A stretch of 64,000 bases of DNA from Vibrio sp. D404a. GTDB taxonomy: Bacteria > Pseudomonadota > Gammaproteobacteria > Enterobacterales > Vibrionaceae. The notes under the pieces are model-generated. The model was given only the letters and a program-made list of their open reading frames with translations, did no database searches and was not told the origin of the DNA. This document shows, piece after piece, positions 18,664 through 25,429 of the stretch (position 1 is its first letter; each line of letters starts with the position of its first letter). The stretch is from positions 1 through 64,000 of the forward strand of contig NZ_JAHGAJ010000046.1 in assembly GCF_030248535.1 (NCBI RefSeq), in the 5' to 3' direction. The position numbers were made by a program, and so were the translations under genes.

Positions 18664-19350
18664 ATGAGAAAAAATAAGACAGTCACAACAGAAGACATTC
18701 TTCTAAAACTATGCCAATCGGTATCAAGCGTACTGACTTCTGCAACTGCCTCTTCAGTTCAATACTCAGCAATGGTCCAAAAGATCAGTAAAACCAGCCT
18801 TAAACCTGACTTTGGTTGTTTTGTTCTTTTTGACGGTGGTTTTTCTGGTCTAGTTGTTATCAACTTCACGTCGAAAGCGGCACTAGAGATCTACACAAAC
18901 TACATGCGCAACATGGGCATGCCTGAAGACGAACTGGCAGTACTGCACACCTCAGATGAAGTCGGTGATGTACTGGGTGAGTTGATGAACCAATTAGTGG
19001 GTGATTTCACCAACAAAGTTCGCAAAGAGCTGCAGACAAACATCACGCAAAACCAACCAAAAATGCTAGCACTGAACAAGCAAGTTAACCTGTCAGTCGA
19101 CACGAACTTAGATCGCCCACAGGCACGCCGTGTTACGTTCTCTACTGAGAAGAACAACATCTTCTACCTAGAGCTTGCTATGGACAAAACAGAGTTCATT
19201 CAGCTTGAAGAGTTTGAGATTTCTGAGGACGAGTGCCCAGATAGCATCCTAGAAGCGACTCAGAAGAAAATGAACGAAGAAAAATCAGACAATAATAAGC
19301 CGTCTGATAACGACGCCGCTGCAGACCTTCTTGACGAGCTAGGCATCTAA
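18664..19350 (+). CDS. DUF3334-family protein with CheC/CheX phosphatase signature
   Basis: A 228-residue soluble protein of the DUF3334 type. Residues 102-132 read D-x3-E-x2-N-x22-P (Asp102, Glu106, Asn109, Pro132), exactly the active-site signature of the CheC/CheX/FliY phospho-CheY phosphatases, in which the Glu and Asn act on the aspartyl phosphate. Only one copy is present, as in CheX. The C-terminal tail is acidic and disordered-looking, ending AADLLDELGI, which could be a peptide docking motif. A phosphatase role toward a response regulator is inference; no chemotaxis gene is adjacent. It is monocistronic, with a terminator after it. Confidence 0.75.
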   Translation: MRKNKTVTTEDILLKLCQSVSSVLTSATASSVQYSAMVQKISKTSLKPDFGCFVLFDGGFSGLVVINFTSKAALEIYTNYMRNMGMPEDELAVLHTSDEVGDVLGELMNQLVGDFTNKVRKELQTNITQNQPKMLALNKQVNLSVDTNLDRPQARRVTFSTEKNNIFYLELAMDKTEFIQLEEFEISEDECPDSILEATQKKMNEEKSDNNKPSDNDAAADLLDELGI

Positions 19351-19373
19351 ACGAATTCTCGTTTTCAAATCCC

Positions 19374-19405
19374 AAAACACCATCAATCATTTGATGGTGT
19401 TTTTC
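19374..19405 (+). terminator. Terminator of the DUF3334 gene
   Basis: AACACCATCAA pairs with TTGATGGTGTT around a short loop and is followed by TTTCTTTT on the plus strand. Confidence 0.88.
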
Positions 19406-19528
19406 TTTTCTCGCCCTACCTACTCATCACCAACATCGCTTACTGACATCACTTTTACTTTCTGTTAGCCACTAAAACGGGTAAAATGTCGGACTTTTAA
19501 AAAATTGCGGTAATGATTAAGTCAGTCG

Positions 19529-20218
19529 ATGGATAAGAAAAGAGCCCTCAAAAAAATTGCCAAGTGTTTAGAGCTTGGAAACTCAGCCAACGTTAACGAA
19601 GCTGCTAACGCGATCAAAATGGCGCATAACTTGATGCTTAAATACGGCCTTGAGAAGGACGATATTGAATTCATCAAGATGGGGAAAACTCAGTCCACAC
19701 ATCTACTGCCCGCTAATATCAGCTCTACTCTGCTGCGCGTTATTCGCGGTATTAATACCAAATTCGGTGTAGAAGCGGTTTTGTTGAACCATAAAGGCCT
19801 AAAGCGTGCCGAGTTCATCGGAGAAGCCGATCGCGCTATCTTCGCGGCTTTTGCTTTTGACATCATCTATCGCGAAATGAACGAGCATACAGGTCAATTC
19901 CGTAACAGCTTTGCAGGCTCTGGTACCAGCTCGCTGGAAGTGACTCGTCGAGTAAACTCGTTTGTTTCTGGCTGGGTTGAAGGCGCTCTTGAGAAACTGC
20001 CAACCATCACGCCCGACGATGAGTCAAACAACAAAATCAATAACTACATTGATAAAGAGTTTAAGAACATCGACCGCGAAACCTTTAAACAGCAACTCAA
20101 AGAGGCGATGAAAAACCTCACCGCAGACTACGAAGTTGGCTTGAAAAAGGGTCGTAAACTATCGGTGAACCGGCCTGTTGGCGGAGCTCAAGCGGCAAAA
20201 CGCATTACTAAATCCTAA
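19529..20218 (+). CDS. DUF2786-domain protein
   Basis: A 229-residue soluble protein. Residues 1-45 (MDKKRALKKIAKCLELGNSA, then NEAANAIKMAHNLMLKYGL) match DUF2786, a short helical domain found in phage-related and chromosomal proteins of unknown function. The middle part contains FIGEADRAIFAAFAFDIIYREM, and the C-terminal tail is basic (GLKKGRKLSVNRP), which would suit nucleic-acid contact. No catalytic motif is evident. It lies alone between two terminated transcription units. Function unknown. Confidence 0.75.
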   Translation: MDKKRALKKIAKCLELGNSANVNEAANAIKMAHNLMLKYGLEKDDIEFIKMGKTQSTHLLPANISSTLLRVIRGINTKFGVEAVLLNHKGLKRAEFIGEADRAIFAAFAFDIIYREMNEHTGQFRNSFAGSGTSSLEVTRRVNSFVSGWVEGALEKLPTITPDDESNNKINNYIDKEFKNIDRETFKQQLKEAMKNLTADYEVGLKKGRKLSVNRPVGGAQAAKRITKS

Positions 20219-20335
20219 TACTCGCTTTACTCAATAGTAAATCGCTGGTAAATATTTCCTTCGACGGATATACAGAACAATATGTTTGCCATGGACACTA
20301 CGGATATGGCTGCAGTACAACATGGAGACAACACG

Positions 20336-21004
20336 TTGAAAAAAATCACACTAGCACTTGCGCTAACAATCGCTCTAACTGGCTGTCAGGCAACACAGCG
20401 TCAAAACGCAACAACAGGTGAATCTGAAACAAACTCTGCAACACAAGGTGCTCTAATCGGCGCTATTGCTGGTGCCGTAGCAGGTGCAGCAACCGGTGAC
20501 GACTCGAAAGATCGCCGTAAGCGTGCACTGATCGGTGCTGCAGGTGGTGCAGCGGTCGGTGGTGGTATTGGTTACTACTTCGACCAACAAGAAGCAGCAC
20601 TTCGCCAAGAACTGCTTAACTCTGGTGTTCAAGTTGAGCGTGTTGGCGAAAACCAACTGCTGCTTCGTCTAGAGAACGGCATTGGCTTTGAGTCTGGCTC
20701 TTACGCTCTAGAATCAAGCATTCACAACACACTGCGTGGTGTAGCGCGTATCTTGGTTGAATACCCAGACACAAGCCTAGTGATCGATGGTCACACAGAC
20801 AGCACAGGCAGCGAGTCGACGAACCAGATCCTATCTGAGCGTCGTGCCGAATCTGTTCGTGCATTCCTGATTTCACAGGATGTTGCAGCAGGCCGTGCTA
20901 TTGCTCGTGGTAACGGTGAACGCTACCCAATTTGTGACAACGGTACCTCTCAAGGTCGAGCGTGTAACCGTCGTGTAGAGATTCAAATTCTACCATTGAA
21001 ATAA
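20336..21004 (+). CDS. OmpA-family lipoprotein with glycine-zipper segment
   Basis: I place the start at TTG 20336, giving 222 residues beginning (M)KKITLALALTIALTGC, a compact lipoprotein signal with lipobox LTGC; GGAGAC lies six bases before it. In-frame ATGs at 20282 and 20306 would add an unusual N-terminal tail and have no comparable ribosome-binding site, though 20306 cannot be ruled out. After the lipid anchor come two glycine-zipper stretches (GALIGAIAGAVAGAATG; ALIGAAGGAAVGGGIGYYFD) and a C-terminal OmpA peptidoglycan-binding domain (VIDGHTDSTGSESTNQ...LSERRAESV, ending NRRVEIQI). It probably tethers the outer membrane to the cell wall. Confidence 0.85.
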   Translation: MKKITLALALTIALTGCQATQRQNATTGESETNSATQGALIGAIAGAVAGAATGDDSKDRRKRALIGAAGGAAVGGGIGYYFDQQEAALRQELLNSGVQVERVGENQLLLRLENGIGFESGSYALESSIHNTLRGVARILVEYPDTSLVIDGHTDSTGSESTNQILSERRAESVRAFLISQDVAAGRAIARGNGERYPICDNGTSQGRACNRRVEIQILPLK

Positions 21005-21012
21005 TCTCGATG

Positions 21013-21040
21013 AAGCCCAGCCACTCGCTGGGCTTTTTTA
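21013..21040 (+). terminator. Terminator of the OmpA-like lipoprotein gene
   Basis: AGCCCAGC (21014-21021) pairs with GCTGGGCT (21027-21034), followed by TTTTT. Confidence 0.9.
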
Positions 21041-21067
21041 TAGAGACAGAACAAGAAAGATGGACCT

Positions 21068-22105
21068 ATGATACCAAAGCTCACTTTAATCCCCCTTTTC
21101 TTCACTTTGATTAGCCCCCTTTCTTTTGCCAATACAACGCCGCAAGAACTCACTCAGCTTCAACAGAAAGCGAGCCAAGGTGATCCAGCAGACGAATATC
21201 GTCTAGCCCAAGTTTATTTGACCGAAGACGCTGTTAAAAATGATGAGGAAGCATTCTACTGGTTTTCTCAAGCGGCTGAAGAAGGCCACCCGCAAGCGCA
21301 GTTACAGACTGCCGATATGCTTGCCATCGGACAAGGCACCAAAAAAGACATCAATGCAGCCGCACAGTGGTATACCCAGTTAGCCATCACGGGCAATCAT
21401 CAAGCAGCCTACAGTTTGGGGAAATTGTATGAGTCGGCATCCGATTCATTCGACGCTTTGGATCAAGCAGAGATATGGTATCGCCTTGCTAGCTCTGAAC
21501 TGACGCAAGCTCAACAAGCCTATGAGCGCGTCTTGCAAGCACAGTTTAATAAGCGCCGCTCTGAACAAGTGTCGTCGTTTAAAGCGCTTGATGAGCAATA
21601 TGGCGGTTCAGACGATTCTCAGCCTGTTAACACGACACCTGTGTCTACAGCACCAATGACGCCGCCCTCGACATACGTCAACCAACAAAATCAATCATCA
21701 CAGACCCTCACCCTGAGCCTAGCAAGCATCATTACACTGTTACTTGGGTTAACGGGTTTTCTAGTTATAAAGCTGCGGAAGGGCAATCGAAAAACCAGCC
21801 TAGATGACGTCCATCGTGAACAGATCAAACTCAAAGATATCCAGCTCTCACAACAAAAACACCAGATCGCGACGCTCTACAAGGAGCTCAAAAAGAGGCA
21901 AAGCAGCAAGAGTAATAACAACCTTCAATTAGCTTGCGCCGTTTTTGGATACAAAACCTCAAGTATCCCTGAGCAAAAAAAGATCAAAATACGCTATAAA
22001 CAGCTCTCTAAAATTTATCACCCAGATGGTCAAGGCAGTGATGAAGAGATGAAGCGACTGAATGCTGCACTGAAAACAATCTTACAAAATGTTACTAAAT
22101 CGTAA
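21068..22105 (+). CDS. Sel1-repeat membrane protein with C-terminal J-like domain
   Basis: A 345-residue protein with mixed architecture. A signal peptide (about 1-21, ending SFA) is followed by Sel1/TPR-like repeats (about 25-165; ADEYRLAQVYL, AFYWFSQAAEEGHPQAQ, NAAAQWYTQLAITGNHQAA). Next come a Pro/Thr/Gln-rich linker, one membrane helix (about 218-237, LASIITLLLGLTGFLVIKL), a charged coiled-coil segment and a C-terminal J-domain-like end with YKQLSKIYHPDGQG. The HPD triad is the DnaK-stimulating motif. The predicted topology puts the Sel1 repeats in the periplasm and the J-like part in the cytoplasm. The function is unknown; it lies just after the OmpA-lipoprotein terminator. Confidence 0.78.
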   Translation: MIPKLTLIPLFFTLISPLSFANTTPQELTQLQQKASQGDPADEYRLAQVYLTEDAVKNDEEAFYWFSQAAEEGHPQAQLQTADMLAIGQGTKKDINAAAQWYTQLAITGNHQAAYSLGKLYESASDSFDALDQAEIWYRLASSELTQAQQAYERVLQAQFNKRRSEQVSSFKALDEQYGGSDDSQPVNTTPVSTAPMTPPSTYVNQQNQSSQTLTLSLASIITLLLGLTGFLVIKLRKGNRKTSLDDVHREQIKLKDIQLSQQKHQIATLYKELKKRQSSKSNNNLQLACAVFGYKTSSIPEQKKIKIRYKQLSKIYHPDGQGSDEEMKRLNAALKTILQNVTKS

Positions 22106-22270
22106 AATTTGAAATGAGGTAGGTACGACCTAGAACACGGAAACCCGAATTTATTGAGTTAGCAAACGATCTCCCTCTCAAAAACAGGTAACAAACAATT
22201 AACTTTTTAGTCCTAGTTGTGTCATAATCGGCGCCGAAAATACACCTGACGATACAGGTGAGGAGAGGAT

Positions 22271-22459
22271 ATGTTCACAAAAGAAGGCGTATGCGATTGG
22301 TGTAAAAAGCCAAGCCTAGTAAAAAAGCACGACTACCTAGATGGTAAGTCCCATTATTCATGTGAAAAGTGCAATGATATTGCCACCATGGATGTTCGCC
22401 AGTTCAACATCGGCGAAATGGAAATGAGAGCAAAACTCTCCGAGGCGACAAGAAGATAG
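22271..22459 (+). CDS. Small zinc-ribbon protein
   Basis: A 62-residue cytoplasmic protein with two CxxC pairs, CDWC (about 8-11) and CEKC (about 31-34), spaced as in a four-cysteine zinc ribbon, and a charged C-terminal helix (GEMEMRAKLSEATRR). GAGGAGAGGAT gives it a very strong ribosome-binding site, and its own terminator follows. I do not recognise a characterised homologue. A small regulatory or nucleic-acid-binding role is plausible only by analogy with other zinc ribbons. Confidence 0.7.
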   Translation: MFTKEGVCDWCKKPSLVKKHDYLDGKSHYSCEKCNDIATMDVRQFNIGEMEMRAKLSEATRR

Positions 22460-22481
22460 TCACCGCAACACGGAAGTAAAA

Positions 22482-22506
22482 AAAGCGCCAATTGAGGCGC
22501 TTTTTT
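22482..22506 (+). terminator. Terminator of the zinc-ribbon gene
   Basis: AAGCGCC (22483-22489) pairs with GGCGCTT (22496-22502) and is followed by further T residues (six in a row from 22501). Confidence 0.9.
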
Positions 22507-22575
22507 GATCGCTCTAGAAAACTATACTCGCTACGTTCATCACGCTCCCTCCAGTAAGCTGCAAATCTTCCTTTT

Positions 22576-22608
22576 TCTTCTTTCTTCTTTCTTCTTTCTT
22601 CTTTCTTC
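22576..22608 (+). repeat. Heptanucleotide tandem repeat TCTTCTT, about 4.7 copies
   Basis: Four perfect TCTTCTT units followed by TCTTC. The array is intergenic, about 70 bases past the zinc-ribbon terminator, so slippage would change spacing only, not a reading frame. Confidence 0.9.
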
Positions 22609-22657
22609 CACTTATAGATGTATCCCTTTGACACTGTTTCTATACAGTACTTTCCTA

Positions 22658-22693
22658 AAACCACTGTATACAGCTGTATATGAACAGTGGTTT
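22658..22693. repeat. Nested inverted repeat (possible operator)
   Basis: AAACCACTGT (22658-22667) is perfectly complementary to ACAGTGGTTT (22684-22693). The 16-base interval starts with ATACAGCTGTAT (22668-22679), itself a perfect palindrome. There is no T-tract, so it is not a typical terminator. The CTGT/ACAG elements resemble LexA half-sites but with non-standard spacing. Confidence 0.7.
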
Positions 22694-22850
22694 AGCTCTC
22701 AAATTTTCTTGTTTGTGAGAATTTATTACTTTTCAAACTAATTTAATAAAGCGATTACAAACAATAACTTAGATCTAATTTAGAATGAAGTAGCGATTTT
22801 TTGGTTATTATTCCCTCAAAAAAATGCTTGATCTTATGCATCATCAAAAC

Positions 22851-22870
22851 TACTGTATACACATACAGCA
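22851..22870 (+). promoter_or_regulatory. LexA (SOS) box of the sulA-like gene
   Basis: TACTGTATACACATACAGCA contains CTGT-N8-ACAG, the exact LexA core, and agrees with the gammaproteobacterial consensus at most flanking bases. It ends 19 bases before the start codon, where a bound repressor would block transcription. Confidence 0.88.
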
Positions 22871-22889
22871 TGTATATAAGGACAGCAAA

Positions 22890-23312
22890 ATGATTCAAGC
22901 TCACGCAAAAGCACAACACTCTAGCCCGCTAGTTCAATGCGCATTTTCTGCAGCATCGCGTCTGCCGCACAGCTCTAATCAAACCAATCACCAGGCGACG
23001 TTGCTTACACGTATGGCTTTGCTGTCCAACCAAGAACAGTGGCTGCTGTTTACAGCGCAAACCCCGCGTCCATCTGCGAAAGAGCTCTCTCAGTACAATA
23101 TTTGTTGTGAGCGCATCATTCACATGAAACCTTCTCGCCAAATGAACGAGATGGAAACCGTAGAGAAAGCGATTCGTTCACGCAATGCCAGTGCGATTGT
23201 CGCGAGCAATCAGATTGACTCTTTTGGTCAGCAGTATTTACGTGCTCTTGCTAATCATCACCAATGCGAAGTCTTTTTTATCGATAACAGCGCAAGTAAC
23301 TATATTCACTAA
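22890..23312 (+). CDS. sulA: SulA-like SOS cell-division inhibitor
   Basis: A 140-residue protein, shorter than E. coli SulA (169). Its middle (LSNQEQWLLFTAQTPRPSA, then ERIIHMKPSRQMNEMETVEKAIRSRNASAIVASN) aligns with the E. coli SulA core around its SRWQLWLTPQ and [20 protein letters not shown] regions. SulA binds FtsZ and blocks Z-ring assembly during DNA damage. ATG 22890 follows AAGGA at seven bases; the longer frame from 22824 would overlap the LexA box and is rejected. The canonical LexA box just upstream strongly supports SOS control. The stop codon lies inside a short direct-repeat array. Confidence 0.83.
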   Translation: MIQAHAKAQHSSPLVQCAFSAASRLPHSSNQTNHQATLLTRMALLSNQEQWLLFTAQTPRPSAKELSQYNICCERIIHMKPSRQMNEMETVEKAIRSRNASAIVASNQIDSFGQQYLRALANHHQCEVFFIDNSASNYIH

Positions 23313-23352
23313 AGAGCTTGTTCATTAAAGAACATGTTCATTAAAGAGAATG
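23305..23352 (+). repeat. Three imperfect 16-bp direct repeats
   Basis: Consecutive units TTCACTAAAGAGCTTG, TTCATTAAAGAACATG and TTCATTAAAGAGAATG, followed by a decayed fourth (TTCACTAACAAGCAC). The first unit contains the stop codon of the sulA-like gene. Confidence 0.85.
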
Positions 23353-23390
23353 TTCACTAACAAGCACATCCACTAATCGAACACTGCCTA

Positions 23391-23438
23391 CCCCGCTCTT
23401 TTCTGCCTAAATCTAGCGCAGCATTGAGCGGGGTTTTT
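23391..23438 (+). terminator. Terminator of the sulA-like gene
   Basis: CCCCGCTC (23391-23398) pairs with GAGCGGGG (23426-23433) around a 27-base interval and is followed by TTTTTA. Confidence 0.8.
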
Positions 23439-23491
23439 ATTTGTTATAAAGAGCTCGCTAGGCGGAAAGAAAAACGGAATCCCAAAGAAAT

Positions 23492-23507
23492 AGGCAAACG
23501 TTTGCTT
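23492..23507 (+). promoter_or_regulatory. PurR box upstream of purC
   Basis: AGGCAAACGTTTGCTT contains the palindromic core GCAAACGTTTGC, the standard PurR operator. It lies upstream of a TATAAT at 23536-23541, so a bound repressor would act at the promoter. Confidence 0.88.
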
Positions 23508-23535
23508 TTTCTCTGGAAGCAGAATTTAGATTGGG

Positions 23536-23541
23536 TATAAT
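23536..23541 (+). promoter_or_regulatory. -10 element of purC
   Basis: A perfect TATAAT preceded by GGG, 67 bases before the purC ATG. The -35 region is not well matched. Confidence 0.6.
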
Positions 23542-23607
23542 GCCCACCTAATCGAGTGTGTTACGCACTTCTCTGTATGACGTTTGATAAAAGATAGGAA
23601 TGTCTAA

Positions 23608-24711
23608 ATGAGCCTCGCTGATCAAGTTCTAGCCGTAAATGATGATCTACCAATCCGTACTGATAAACCTGTCCACAGTGGCAAGGTACGCTCAGTTTAC
23701 TGGTTAACCGAAGAAGATAGTCAAAGACTAATCAAAGAGAAAGGCTACGATGTCGCACCCGACGCGCCGTTAGCAATCATGGTTATCAGTGACCGTATCT
23801 CTGCTTTTGACTGTATTTGGCATGGCGAAGGTGGCTTGAAAGGTGTTCCAGGTAAAGGCGCTGCTCTTAATGCTATCTCTAACCACTGGTTCAAACTATT
23901 CAAAGATAACGGGCTGGCTGACAGCCACATCCTAGACATCCCTCACCCATTCGTTTGGATTGTCCAAAAGGCTCGCCCTGTGATGATTGAAGCGATTTGT
24001 CGTCAGTACATTACTGGCTCCATGTGGCGTGCCTATGCCAATGGCGAGCGCGAGTTCTGTGGTATTGAGATGCCGGAAGGTCTAGAAAAAGACAAAAAGC
24101 TTCCAGAGCTGCTGATCACGCCATCAACCAAAGGGATTCTAAAAGGTATTCCGGGTGTTCCTGAAGCAGATGACGTGAACATCACTCGTGAAAACATTGA
24201 GCAAAACTTTGCAGCGTTCAACTTCACTAAAGAGAGCGACATTGCTCATTACGAGAAACTGCTGAAAGAAGGCTTTGGCGTGATTAGCGAAGCGTTGAGC
24301 AAGGTTGATCAAACCTTCGTTGATACTAAATTTGAGTTCGGCTACGTAAACGACGCTCAAGGCAACGAAAAACTCATCTACATGGATGAAGTCGGCACGC
24401 CAGATTCATCACGTATTTGGGATACTCAAGAGTACGACAAAGGCAACATCGTCGAGAACTCGAAAGAAGGCTTCCGCCAGTTCTTGTTAAACCACTTCCC
24501 AGATGCCGATATTCTACTTAACAAAGAGCGTATGCCTGAACGTGAAGCATTGGCTCGCGATAACGAACTGCCGCTTGATGCGCTAATGTCTCTGTCTCGC
24601 ACCTACCTTGATATTGCTGAAAAGATCACAGGTAGCAAGATTGAACTGAGCGAGAATCCAAAACAAGAGATCGTCGACATCCTACGCGCTGAGTACAACC
24701 TAATCGACTAA
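23608..24711 (+). CDS. purC: SAICAR synthase
   Basis: Joins aspartate to CAIR with ATP to form SAICAR in de novo purine synthesis. The 367-residue form is the longer Vibrio type, not the 237-residue E. coli type. Recognisable blocks are HSGKVRSVYWL (nucleotide-binding start), VISDRISAFDCIW, EAICRQYITGSMWRAY and YMDEVGTPDSSRIWD. It is preceded by a textbook PurR box and TATAAT, so guanine/hypoxanthine repression is expected. It is monocistronic, ending before a very long hairpin. Confidence 0.96.
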   Translation: MSLADQVLAVNDDLPIRTDKPVHSGKVRSVYWLTEEDSQRLIKEKGYDVAPDAPLAIMVISDRISAFDCIWHGEGGLKGVPGKGAALNAISNHWFKLFKDNGLADSHILDIPHPFVWIVQKARPVMIEAICRQYITGSMWRAYANGEREFCGIEMPEGLEKDKKLPELLITPSTKGILKGIPGVPEADDVNITRENIEQNFAAFNFTKESDIAHYEKLLKEGFGVISEALSKVDQTFVDTKFEFGYVNDAQGNEKLIYMDEVGTPDSSRIWDTQEYDKGNIVENSKEGFRQFLLNHFPDADILLNKERMPEREALARDNELPLDALMSLSRTYLDIAEKITGSKIELSENPKQEIVDILRAEYNLID

Positions 24712-24742
24712 CACTCCTTTCTATCAATAAGGTCTGTTACTT

Positions 24743-24812
24743 AAAGGGCCGCTTATCACTTTATTACTCAAGTAACTGAGTTAATGAAGTAGATAAGCGG
24801 CCCTTTATTGTT
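24743..24812 (+). terminator. Long hairpin terminator between purC and the converging gene
   Basis: A perfect 15-bp stem (24743-24757 with 24792-24806) is continued inward by a near-complete second stem around ACTCA/TGAGT, making an unusually long rod. T-rich bases on both sides allow termination in either direction. Confidence 0.8.
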
Positions 24813-24845
24813 ATCAGGCTTGGCGCCGGAATAACGCCTCACCGT

Positions 24846-25223
24846 CTATAACTTTATCGTGAACTCCTCAGCCGAACTTCCGGTGATCACTAGGTGGCTT
24901 CGTGATTCGATGTACTCGATCTGTTCATCTTCCAACGAATATGGCATCACAACTTTCAGTTCATTGATACCTTCCAACTTTGCCAACTTAAGTAATACCA
25001 CGATATTCGATTCGTCACTCTTTCGCGTAGAGAGCGATTTGAGTGCCTTTTCCCATAAACGATCTTCCGGAGTCGATAGATCTTTAATGCTATCTTTCCA
25101 AACTGTACCGAACACAGGGGCAAATGTGGTGAGTGCTTCTAGAAAAGTCCATTTTTTATCGCATGACGCGCCAAGAAAGTTTGTGTAATCAAATTCTACA
25201 CAGGTCTCTTTTTGTTTATCCAT
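24846..25223 (-). CDS. Hypothetical protein, 125 residues
   Basis: ATG 25223 follows GGGGGACATC. The protein (MDKQKETCVEFDYTNFLGAS...) has no signal peptide or membrane helix. The C-terminal half alternates hydrophobic and charged residues as in a small alpha/beta domain (NIVVLLKLAKLEGINELKVV, ending SSAEEFTIKL). I do not recognise a family. The frame extends upstream to 25352, but that part reads as hydrophobic noise and has no ribosome-binding site. It is isolated between purC and the helicase gene on the minus strand. Confidence 0.6.
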   Translation of the reverse strand: MDKQKETCVEFDYTNFLGASCDKKWTFLEALTTFAPVFGTVWKDSIKDLSTPEDRLWEKALKSLSTRKSDESNIVVLLKLAKLEGINELKVVMPYSLEDEQIEYIESRSHLVITGSSAEEFTIKL

Positions 25224-25429
25224 GATGTCCCCCGACACATTGGCAACACAATATACTCTTAATATCCACCAACTTTTTCTATATAGCAATAGGATATAGA
25301 AGAATGGTCTTTTATGACCTTTTGATTGGTTAAAAAGGCATATAAAAATCAATTTTGTAACAAAAGACGAACTGAAAACTCATATATGCGCCTATTTGAT
25401 TAATATTTTACAAATTGAAGTAATTCCAA

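Larger units (their letters stand above)
22507..22850. other. Intergenic region with microsatellite and nested dyads
   Basis: No convincing gene lies here. It holds a TCTTCTT tandem array (22576-22608) and a compound palindrome (22658-22693), both listed separately, followed by a very AT-rich stretch leading to the LexA box of the sulA-like gene. Confidence 0.6.

Noticed and set aside
22824..22889. N-terminal extension of the sulA-like gene
   Set aside because: It would translate through the LexA operator and lacks a ribosome-binding site; ATG 22890 has AAGGA at correct spacing.
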